DNA of 64,000 bases, taken from Daucus carota subsp. sativus (lineage: Eukaryota > Streptophyta > Magnoliopsida > Apiales > Apiaceae). The translations under genes and the position numbers were made by a program. Each line of letters begins with the position of its first letter. The stretch's first letter is position 1. The notes beneath the pieces were generated by a model. The model saw only the letters and a program-made list of their open reading frames with translations. It searched no databases and had not been told where the DNA came from. This document shows positions 55,158-64,000 of the stretch, piece by piece. The stretch covers positions 24,478,558 to 24,542,557 of the forward strand of contig NC_030388.2 in NCBI RefSeq assembly GCF_001625215.2, in the 5' to 3' direction.

Positions 55158-57305
55158 GAAACCGGTCCACAGCCACCGGTGGATAAAGACCGGTTTCCAG
55201 CCACCAAATCATAACCACTCGTTGCTGTGATCCTACGGTTGAAAAAGAGACTCCTCGCAATGAAACATTGCAACCCCGCAATGAATCATTGCGGGTATAC
55301 ATGTCCCCGCAATGAAACAATGCAACTCCGCAATGAATCATTGCGGGTATACAAGTCCCCGCAATGTTTCATTGCAGGGAGTCTCTTTTTATTCCCTGGA
55401 CCCTTTTACCCCTCCCTTCACATATTATATGCCTTGTAGAGTTTATTAAATTAAATTGTTATCATTTAACATTTTAAATTATATTAAAAATATTGTTAAG
55501 ATTAGAAGTGGTGAGAAAATTTTAATTTTTCTTAGTACAATATATGAATAATTTTCTATCTAATTTCTATATATTTTTATCTTATTAACTATTTTATGTC
55601 TTTTTGCTATACGAATAATTTTACTTATTTTAATACTACTGCTTGTTTCTTAAATATATCGAACATATGTTTGAACTACATAGTTCACATGCTCTTTTAT
55701 GGTTGATTAACTTTTTGCAGTTAAAGTTGAATTATTTTATTACAAATTATTCACTTTTTTCAATTCTATTTTGTACTGGTAGTGTTTTCAGATATACTCG
55801 AAAATATTCAAATCAAAGATAAATATCAAAATTATGAATAAACATCACTTAAATTGGTTGAATATTCGTAAGAACACATATAATTAGTATTTTTGCTAGA
55901 ATTTAATATTTTTTGATAAATTATTAACTTTTTCCAATTCTCGTTTGTACAAGTAGTGTTTTGAAATATATTCGAACAAATGCAAATCATTGATACTCAA
56001 ACAAATACAAATCAAAGAAAAATATCTAAATTATTAATAAATGTTATTTAAATTAGTGAAATATTAGTAAGAACACATATATTAATATTTTCTAGCTAAA
56101 GGAGAATACATTCTTACAATTTATTGAACTTTTTAAAATATTTTGAATAAAACAAGTAATATTATTATCCCCGCAATGTTTCATTGCGGGGATAGTTTAC
56201 ATAATTTTCATCCCCGCAATGAATCATTGCGGGGTGTTAAATTTGATTGAAAAGGTGGTTGGATGAGGTGGATAGTTTTTATTGCAAAAAGACACCCGCC
56301 ATGTTTCATTGCGGGGCGTATTTTATTTTAAAAGATACCCGCAATGAATCATTGCGGGGGGTATTTTTTTACTTCATTTACACCAGTTTGATACCCACAA
56401 TGAATCATTGCGGGGGATATTTTTTTACTCCAAAACAACCAAACAAGGATTCGAACATTGTACCTTGCAGTTTCAGGACAAGTAATGACACCAGTTTGAC
56501 AATAGATGTTTTTCATTGGTAGTCGTCCATTAGGAAGGAGATATATAACCTTTGAAATAAAATTCAATAATAAATAAATTTTACTATATATTGAAATTGA
56601 TAATGTAACTTAATTTTATTTCTTATTTAATTAATAATATAAATAATTTAATTTAATTAATAATTAAATTAAATTAATTTTATATTCAGGTATTTTAATT
56701 AATATTATACTTTATAAAATTCAATTTTTATATTAAAATAATTTAATTTAATCAATAATATAAATAATATAATAAATAAATAGTTTAATTATTTAAAATT
56801 TAAACAAAAATATTTTTAATACAAATATTATAAAAAATAAATTCACTTCAGTTACAAAGTATTGCGAGATGTTAAAAATATATATTTTATATAAATAGTT
56901 TATAATATTAAAAGTTTAAATGAAACTATTTATTTTAATATAAATAATATAATAAATAAGTAATTTATATTATTTAATATTTAAAAGAAAATATACATAT
57001 TAATATAAACAATATAATAAATAAATAAGTAGTTAATATTATTTAAATAAAATATAGATGCATGTGGCAGAAGGGTACTGAGGGTATGAATTTTTCACCA
57101 GGCTTCCCGCAATGTATCATTGCGGGTAACTAACACCCAGCAATGAAACATTGCGGGTCAATACCCCGCAATGTGTCATTGCGGGAGTTAATTACCCCGC
57201 AATGTTTCATTGCGGGGTTGCAATGTTTCATTGAGGGGATTCCTTCTCATCCAACGGCTCAGATCTGGTGGTTCACTATCCAACGGTGGCTGTATAACAG
57301 CCCCC

Positions 57306-57307
<2 letters not shown>
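55156..57307. mobile_element. Unrecognised element with palindromic repeat arrays, bounded by (TA)n
   Basis: Left 230 bp and right 240 bp are imperfect inverted copies: ACAGCCACCGGTGGATA on the left, TATCCAACGGTGGCTGT on the right; then AATGAAACATTGCAACCCCG against CGGGGTTGCAATGTTTCATT. Both sides carry clusters of a palindrome CCCGCAATG-NNN-CATTGCGGG: five at 55255-55380, five at 56169-56415, five at 57104-57240. The left end also has a hairpin (GGAAACCGGTC...GACCGGTTTCC, 55157-55193), the right end GGCTGTATAACAGCC. The core is AT-rich and non-coding. Insertion in (TA)n recalls the rice Micron MITEs, but the palindrome arrays are not something I know from them. Short frames across the arrays are by-products of the repeats. 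Confidence 0.75.

Positions 57308-57359
<52 letters not shown>
57308..57359. repeat. (TA)n microsatellite, right border
   Basis: TA run of about 50 bp that starts directly after CCCCCAG, the right end of the palindrome-bearing element. Confidence 0.97.
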
Positions 57360-57364
<5 letters not shown>

Positions 57365-57606
57365 TATAATTGAAAAGATGTAAAAAAAATATCATTGAAA
57401 AGTAAATCCAACTTATTTTAGTATGTAACTTTCTATTTTCTAAAATAATGCATAAATATTTTAAATAATTTGATCAAAAATTAGTAAATTTGTAAAATAA
57501 AATTGAGGAGGAGGGAGTAAATTGTAGGTTTGGATCTGAGTAAAAACCTCTACCTTGATTACCGATTTACAAATTTAAAACAATAGCCATTACTTTGAAA
57601 TTGAGA

Positions 57607-58073
57607 AGGGTGTATTGGATTGAGATTTTAAAGCATTTTTTTGCATTCATGAAATCCGAGAGTATTTGATTGAGATTGTTTGAAATCCATTAAAATCTTG
57701 AGTTATTCAATTGGGATTTCAAATTATGCTACAAAATCTGGTGGTATTCAATTGGAATTTTAAATTATGCTTTAAAATCCGATGGTATTCAATTGGGATT
57801 GTTTAAAATCCATTAAAATTTGATGATATTAAAATGCTGATGGATTTTTTTTTCATTTCATAAAATGATGGATTTTGTGGCATTTTTCACTGTATTTTAA
57901 GTTTTTTTGAAATCCCACCAAAATCAATGGGATTTTGAAACATTGTACCTAAATCCTATCAATTTTGCGACATTTTATCAGGTATCCGCAAAAAATCAAA
58001 ATCACATACAATCTATTAAAATCCATAGACTAAAAACAATCTCTTAAAATCCCAATCGAATACAGCCAGTGAA
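57607..58073. mobile_element. MITE with GGGTGTATT-type ends
   Basis: Left GGGTGTATTGGATTGAGATT and right AATCCCAATCGAATACAGCC are inverted. The interior repeats GGTATTCAATTGGGATT several times. No clear target duplication. It ends about 130 bp before the likely first exon of the RPN6 gene. Confidence 0.65.
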
Positions 58074-60338
58074 ACTCGCCTCAAACTTTTATCCAAAATT
58101 ACAACTTTACTGAGAAAAGAACGATAATTCCTCGAAACTTGTAGAAAAAGAAAACAAAATATATTAGCAGCGAACAAAGAATATAAACAACTACTACGAG
58201 TCGAGGCTCGAGCAGCGACAACTGATCTTTCTGCAACTGCAATTCTCCGATCTATTATTATTCCAAGGTGCGGCGTTCTCCGATATCTATGCTTACAACT
58301 AATTGTATCTGTATATCTTTCGTTTTGAGGTTTCAATTTTGCTTTGCTACAAACCCTAGATTTAGTCATTCATCTGAAGCGTGTAATTAGTGGTTGCGCT
58401 GTTCTCTCTTATTTTAGTTGGTTGTATGTAGGCGAATGTTTGATCTTAATGTGATGTTTTTCAGTATTTTTGAAATGATTGTGTGGTTAATTATGTAATT
58501 TGTTGTTAATTAGTTGAAGAGATTGGGATTTATCTGATCTGTGAATTACGAAGGTTGTAGTTGTTGTGTTGAAATTAGATGCTGAAGAATTTGGGGCTGT
58601 AACAGAACTAGGAGGTTTTTGTGATGAAACAGAGATTCCGATAAGGTTGTTTCACCATTAGGTTGTTTACCCCTCTATAATTGTATAATAGTTGGAAAAG
58701 AACATTTTGTGTACCTCAATTTTACAGAATTGTGATCTTAATACATGTGCGAGATGTGTGCTTTGGTCTTTCGAGATAGATTTTTGTATTCCAGGGGCAT
58801 GTCATTTATTAAACCTTGCTATTTTTATGATTTGTGTTATATGACTTTTGATAGATTTTTAAACATAGTATTTCCCACAAGGTTTAATTAATTCAGATTA
58901 TTAAAATTGCAAATTACTCGCGTCTTTGTCCTTTGAAAACTGTAATTGATTTAATGCAAGTCTCTTCGAATTCACTGGTTGATTTATGGAAAACTGAGAA
59001 TTATGCTTGAAGTTTGCCTTGCACTTCGATTACTCTTTAGCTTCTAATAAATTGTCTTTTGATGCTGTGGACTTTTTGATTTCAGGTAGCTGATTAATAT
59101 CGGTAACTGTTTCTTATCTGTCATTGTGAGTTATATTCGGTTCTGTGGGACAATTTTAGCAGTTAAAACTTTCCTATTTTAATGAATTTTATTAATTTTT
59201 GTAACTTAGACCAGGAAATAGTGCTTACTAGGTACCATAATTCAGTAGTTTTATTGTTATGATTGCCAAGCTCAGTAAATAATTAGACATTAGTGTCAAG
59301 GTGCCGAGGAGGCGATCAAGTGTCTAGACAGTGAACTCCTAGGCACCAATGAAGCAATGAGGCACTCACAAGCTGTTTTGTTGCTTACTCCAGGACATTA
59401 GAAACTTATATATCTGATGATGAGGTTTACATTTAATGGCCACTGATTGCAATCAAATATTCACTTGACTTATCTTTCTCAATGGGAGCTGATTTAAACC
59501 ACTTAAATAACTGTATATCGTTCCATTAAATTTATTGAAGAAAATAACAGAAAATATGATAAAATGGAGGTCATATTATGATGTGGCAATTTTAGGGTAA
59601 GTATTTGACAAATAAAACATAAAAATAATGATTAACTTAGAACAGAAAGTATCAGTTTCGTCACTTTTTTGAGAAATTTAACAGGGTGAAATAATGGTGA
59701 TATAAGTTGGTTTAAACGAGCTCCCATTGAGTATCCTGAGTTAAGTGAGGTATCATGAGACATCTGAGTGCAATTAGTGGCCATATATAAACCCCCTTCA
59801 ATGATAAATTGAAAAGGTTATGTCTACCACATACATTTTACAGATCAGACAAAACCAACTATATCCTGTCTGAAGTTTATGCATCTGCGAGGTTTAATAT
59901 TTTATATTAACTTTTCTGCTAATTGTAAAGTTGTTACTTTTTTAATAATTGGTAGCTTTCATGAGATTCCAAATAAGTAAAGAGCTTAGAGTTTTAAATT
60001 TGTACTATTAAGTAGACAGTAAGAATATGACATAGCTTTTACTGTGAAATTTTTAGCTTGGCATTTTGGCTATGTTATAACAAAACCCCTGTGCACTTAT
60101 GGCATTCTATTATGGCATTCTATTGGTAGTTCTATAGAAAAAGATAGCAGTATGTTGCATCTTCATAAATTTCACAAAGCTTGAACTTGGAATAAACATA
60201 CCAAGGGGGCAGATAGTGTTATTAATTATAATTGAACTTTATATTAAAAATAATCTTCACAGTGAAGATGAACGAATGTTTGCTCGATATTTATCACTTG
60301 ATTATACTTGTACAGACTTTGAATATTGGAAGGGATTC
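58074..60338 (+). other. Probable promoter, 5' UTR exon and leader intron of RPN6
   Basis: A GC-richer stretch (58190-58270) ending TCCAAG|GTGCGGCG looks like a non-coding first exon with a donor at 58278. The next 2 kb is T-rich, intron-like, with no coding potential. A leader-intron acceptor shortly before 60339 is expected, but several AGs (60318, 60332) are possible. Confidence 0.45.
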
Positions 60339-61607
60339 ATGGCATCATTTCTCCCAGCAACAACTGAATCCTTGATTCAGGCTACAGAAGCCAAAGCTGC
60401 ACCTGAAGCCATTGCAATTCTCTACCGTGTACTTGATGACCCTTCATCGACTTCAGAAGCTCTAAGAATCAAAGAACAGGCAGTCTCCAGTCTTTCAGAT
60501 CTTCTTAGAGAACAAAGTAGGGCTGAGGAATTACGGAACCTTCTGACTCAATTAAGGCCATTCTTTTCCAAGATCCCCAAGGCCAAAACTGCCAAAATTG
60601 TTCGTGGAATTGTTGATACTGTAGCTAAAATACCTGGTACATCTGATCTTCAGGTCTCCCTTTGCAAAGAAATAGTTGAGTGGACCCGTGCTGAGAAGCG
60701 TACGTTCCTCCGTCAACGTATTGAGGCAAGGCTTGCAGCTCTTCTGATGGAAAGCAAGGAGTATTCAGAGGCGCTAAGCCTTTTGTCAGGTTTGATTAAA
60801 GAGGTAAGAAGGTTGGATGACAAACTCCTGCTTGTGGAGATAGACTTGCTGGAGAGTAAGCTCCATTTTTCTTTGAGAAACCTTCCCAAAGCAAAGGCTG
60901 CTCTCACAGCTGCAAGAACAGCTGCCAATGCAATTTATGTGCCTCCTGCTCAACAGGGAGTTATAGATTTGCAAAGCGGGATCCTTCATGCAGAAGAGAA
61001 GGACTATAAAACTGGTTACAGCTATTTTTTTGAAGCTTTTGAAGCTTTTAATGCACTTGAAGACCCTCAGGCCGTTTACAGTCTCAAGTATATGCTTCTG
61101 TGCAAAATCATGGTCAATCAGGCTGATGATGTAGCTGGAATAATATCATCACAAAAGGTGGGATTGCACTATCAGGGCCCGGAACTTGATGCAATGAAAG
61201 CAGTTGCTGATGCTCATTCAAAGCGTTCACTCAAGCTTTTTGAGTCCGCACTTAGAGATTTCAAGGCACAGCTAGAGGAAGATCCTATTGTCCACAGGCA
61301 CCTGTCCTCCCTCTATGATACTTTACTGGAGCAGAACCTCTGCAGGTTAATTGAGCCTTTCTCAAGGGTCGAGATCGCTCATATTGCTGAGTTAATTGAA
61401 TTGCCTGAAGAGCATGTTGAGAAGAAATTGTCGCAGATGATCCTTGACAAGAAGTTTGCAGGTACCTTAGACCAGGGTGCTGGATGCCTCGTTATTTTTG
61501 ATGACCCGAAGTCTGATGCAATTTACCCTGCAACATTAGAAACCATTTCTAATGTGGGCAAGGTTGTTGATAGCCTCTTCACCAGGTCTGCTAAAATCAT
61601 GGCCTAA
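60339..61607 (+). CDS. RPN6: 26S proteasome lid subunit RPN6 (PSMD11)
   Basis: Intronless frame, 422 aa from ATG 60339 (MASFLPATTESLIQATEAKA); the frame is open upstream to 60216, but that part is AT-rich leader and not conserved. Residues 1-~220 are helical repeats of the solenoid type (EQAVSSLSDLLREQSRAEEL, YSEALSLLSGLIKEVRRLDD, LPKAKAALTAARTAANAIYV). Residues ~225-395 form the PCI domain: GYSYFFEAFEAFNALEDPQA, LKYMLLCKIMVNQADDVAGI, RVEIAHIAELIELPEEHVEK, KLSQMILDKKFAGTLDQGAG. A C-terminal helix ends FTRSAKIMA. RPN6 clamps the regulatory lid to the 20S core and base ATPases and is essential (family knowledge). Length equals the usual ~420 aa. No broken residue seen. It is the second proteasome-linked gene here, with the gankyrin-like one; I infer no functional link from that. 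Confidence 0.97.
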   Translation: MASFLPATTESLIQATEAKAAPEAIAILYRVLDDPSSTSEALRIKEQAVSSLSDLLREQSRAEELRNLLTQLRPFFSKIPKAKTAKIVRGIVDTVAKIPGTSDLQVSLCKEIVEWTRAEKRTFLRQRIEARLAALLMESKEYSEALSLLSGLIKEVRRLDDKLLLVEIDLLESKLHFSLRNLPKAKAALTAARTAANAIYVPPAQQGVIDLQSGILHAEEKDYKTGYSYFFEAFEAFNALEDPQAVYSLKYMLLCKIMVNQADDVAGIISSQKVGLHYQGPELDAMKAVADAHSKRSLKLFESALRDFKAQLEEDPIVHRHLSSLYDTLLEQNLCRLIEPFSRVEIAHIAELIELPEEHVEKKLSQMILDKKFAGTLDQGAGCLVIFDDPKSDAIYPATLETISNVGKVVDSLFTRSAKIMA

Positions 61608-62847
61608 ATGTAGTGGCTCAGGGAATACTTTATTTCCCCTGTGGTTTCCTTTCGCATTTGCAACATTGACTTGCTCAAATGTATTACTACCAGAATTTTT
61701 CTTGTGATGTTGCTTTGGAAGACTGAGTCACTTTCATCATTGAATTCTCGGACCAAATCTAGCATGCTAATCTTTAACAGCTCCATGCTTTTGTTATGTT
61801 ATCCGTTCAGGATATGACTTGCATGAAGTTATAAGGAAGATATTTGTGATTGGCTAATAAGAAGTTTAAGTAAGCATTTACAAATTATTGGGTTTCTATT
61901 GTCCCTGAGACCCTGGCAGGTCGTGGTTTAATAGCTATATTTTCATGCAATCAGAGTTTAAATTCTGATCTGGTGTAATTGTCTCTTATCTATGGGTTTT
62001 GAATTCTTAAAGCTTTCATTCACCCACTTGACCAAGATTTCATGTATTCTGTCTTTTGTCGATTAGACGATCAACCAAACCAGCAAAGCCAGCCCTTCTG
62101 ACAATGTCCACCCAATGCAAATCAGCAAGCCCTTCTCTTCTTTGATATTACCTGTCCAACCCGAAACGGGTAAAGTGGAGAGGAGATCTATTTTAGTTGT
62201 AGTCTTTCATTCTACATTGTTGGATAACAACTAAATAATAATTTAAATTTCAAACTTATTTTGTTATTTATGTAATGTTTAAGAGTGTAATCACTTAATA
62301 GTTAACATATTTCAATTTTGACAAATTTAAAAAGCATTTTAATCGTTCAATCTGCATTGTTAATCGAAAAGTATAATATAACAAAAATTAGGATCATCTG
62401 AAACATCAACAGTCATGCACCTTAACATCTTCAAGATAAATTGAAATTATAGCATCTGCAATGAGTTATAGATGCAATAATTCAAAAACAAGTATATGTG
62501 TAAATCTACTTTCATTCAAGGTGGTTGTAAGTACATATATTTTCCGGTTTCTAATGTCTTCAAAACAAATAAAGTAACTACATCCAAGTTATGTTGTAGG
62601 TGAACCAAAATTAACAAACAGGTCGGCAACAAGGTTCTTCATCAACCATGATCATGAGGCGGTGGAGGAATTGAGAAACGCAGTCAGGTTTTACCTCCTC
62701 AATTTTTGGCAAAAATGAAATGTCAAATTAGATCTAACAAAAATCTGCATGGATACAGGTTGGCTAATTGGCGTTTCGACTGACCTCTCAAGTAAGATAA
62801 TGAACAATCTACTGAATGTGCTTCTTTCCACCAGCAACATCTAAATA
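61608..62847. other. 3' flank of RPN6, no gene seen
   Basis: To about 61800 probably RPN6 3' UTR. The rest is ordinary AT-rich intergenic sequence. One copy of the 62-bp repeat lies at 62441-62502. Confidence 0.5.
62441..62502 (+). repeat. 62-bp direct repeat, copy 1
   Basis: Starts TTGAAATTATAGCATCTGCA and ends CAAGTATATGTGTA; identical to 63672-63733. Flanks differ. Confidence 0.95.
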
Positions 62848-63104
62848 CTCCCTCCGTCCCATTTTAGTTGTCACATTTGGTTTTGTGCCGGTCAAATTGA
62901 CCAAAGTTTGACTGAAATTTATTAATATTTTATCAATTGAAAAAATAAAAAAAACATGTCACCGAAAATAACTTGTAATCTACTTTAAGATGTAATTTTC
63001 AGTTTTTTAAAATGATAAAAGAGTGACTTGTAATCTTTGGTCAAAAATTAGTCAATTTGACCAACAAAAAAGGAAATGTGACAACTAAAATGGGACGGAG
63101 GGAG
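62848..63104. mobile_element. Stowaway MITE
   Basis: Ends CTCCCTCCGTCCCATTTTAG and CTAAAATGGGACGGAGGGAG are perfect inverted repeats, flanked by TA. Interior GTTGTCACATTTGG and AAATGTGACAAC continue the stem. The best preserved of the Stowaway copies in this window. Confidence 0.95.
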
Positions 63105-63671
63105 TATTGTTATTCCTCTGTGTTTGTAACAAAATGTAATGTGCTATTGGCATTTCATCTCCTCCGCTCAGCATAATTTACTGTTATGCTCTTAATCAAT
63201 TTGCAGTGCGTTTGCAAAGAAGTTTTCTGTATTATCTACATGACCAGTCTAGAGATAAGTTTTAAGGTCCTGCAGTTTTACGAACTCCTTCCAACATACA
63301 GCAGTGATCAACAAATACTACATTCAACACCGTCATAATATATCTCCTATACTGATTAAAATCTGTTACTGAAATCACATCATACCTTGGTCATCACATT
63401 GTAACTTGACAAATCAAAACTATACACCTACAGAACAATTGCATATTTACAAACTGATAATAACAACAGCAGAAATTGGAAATCATAGTCACCATACTGG
63501 ACACCAATTCTATGCAACAAAAAAGCCTAAGTAACCATGACACAATTACGCATCTACGCTAGAATGCTTTGTCTTTCCTCTAAACAACCTTATTTCAATA
63601 TATAGAATTTCCTTTATTCGATAGCTTTTTTTTTAGATTTCAAAGCCCTGCAAGGCGGGCATCAATACTAG
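63105..63671. other. Intergenic, no gene seen
   Basis: AT-rich sequence between a Stowaway element and the second 62-bp repeat. I see no coding signs. Confidence 0.5.
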
Positions 63672-63733
63672 TTGAAATTATAGCATCTGCAATGAGTTAT
63701 AGATGCAATAATTCAAAAACAAGTATATGTGTA
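63672..63733 (+). repeat. 62-bp direct repeat, copy 2
   Basis: Identical to 62441-62502, 1.2 kb apart, same orientation. Confidence 0.95.
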
Positions 63734-63769
63734 CCTCATTTAAAAGATAAATTACATAAAATAGTTCGG

Positions 63770-64000
63770 ATGGGCATTCATCCCGCCCCGCTCGACCCCG
63801 ATCCGATCCCCGCCCCGTTCGGGTTGATTTGGGGAATTTTTCGGGGGGGGGGGGGGGGCGGGCGGGAAAGTTCTATAAAAAATTCGAGGATTGGGGCGGG
63901 GTTTGGGATTCGTGTCTCCCCGCCCCGATCCCCGCCCCCAATTGTATATTTATAAAAATAATAATATATATTATACTATATAAATTATTAAAAATAGATA
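63770..64000. mobile_element. G/C-skewed element fragment at the window edge
   Basis: CCCGCCCCG / GGGGCGGGG stretches with a G run (63844-63857), then AT-rich sequence, as in the subterminal part of the hAT-type MITE at 28387-28965. The right end lies outside the window. Confidence 0.5.

Larger units (their letters stand above)
55007..57517. mobile_element. Stowaway-like MITE split by a nested element
   Basis: Left end CTCCCTTCCTCCCAATATAC after TA (55005-55006); right end AATTGAGGAGGAGGGAG before TA (57518-57519). Left interior GATTTTTGATTAGTTAAATT pairs with right interior CAAAAATTAGTAAATTTG. The two halves are separated by (TA)n tracts and the 2.15-kb element at 55156-57307. Confidence 0.7.

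Noticed and set aside
55060-55439. Several 70-93-codon frames across the palindromes (repeats like NESLRG, HCGV, IYIYIY)
   Set aside because: They arise on both strands from the palindrome units and the TA runs; translation of repeats, not genes.
55255-57240. CRISPR-like array
   Set aside because: Repeats are short palindromes at irregular spacing in a plant nuclear genome with transposon-like ends; no cas genes and no regular spacers.

Overview
This is nuclear DNA from a flowering plant, most likely a eudicot. Genes carry GT-AG introns in AT-rich non-coding sequence. Several products are chloroplast or mitochondrial plant proteins (ClpF, RETARDED ROOT GROWTH, a PPR protein), there is a miR398 gene, and MITEs, a SINE, LTR elements and foldback elements fill the gaps. 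The species cannot be told from the sequence alone.

Left part (1-16.7 kb), gene-dense: start of a nodulin-related protein gene (minus strand, running off the window), a MIR398 hairpin, a 5-exon ankyrin-repeat gene (240 aa), a 4-exon predicted thylakoid-lumen protein gene (202 aa), a TRAF-type zinc-finger protein with an SP-rich disordered tail (583 aa), and an 8-exon ClpF gene (337 aa). From memory, NRP1, MIR398a, the ankyrin gene, the lumen gene and ClpF also lie close together on Arabidopsis chromosome 2 (At2g03390 to At2g03445).

Middle (16.7-30.7 kb): an intronless 753-aa PPR gene, then a long gene-poor stretch with a decayed four-exon biotin carboxylase pseudogene, Stowaway MITEs, a TRIM-type LTR element, nested hAT-like MITEs and a solo LTR.

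Right part (30.7-54 kb): a type-B response-regulator-like gene with a degenerate receiver, two broken mosaic relatives of it (37 kb and 53 kb), and the 7-exon RETARDED ROOT GROWTH gene (RRG, minus strand, 386 aa), whose introns hold a 3.5-kb LTR retrotransposon and three MITEs. The two mosaic copies share RRG-promoter sequence, so each serves as an empty-site record for insertions in the other: a 1.3-kb poly(A) retroposon here, and a foldback element in the 3' flank of the intact gene. By my recollection the PPR and RRG genes correspond to At1g69350 and At1g69380, so the window seems to join two blocks that are separate in Arabidopsis.

Far right (55-64 kb): a 2.15-kb element bounded by (TA)n tracts, itself inside a Stowaway MITE, carrying about 15 short palindromes with conserved arms and variable centres. 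I do not recognise this family and it is the most unusual structure here. The RPN6 proteasome-lid gene (422 aa) and MITE-rich sequence follow.
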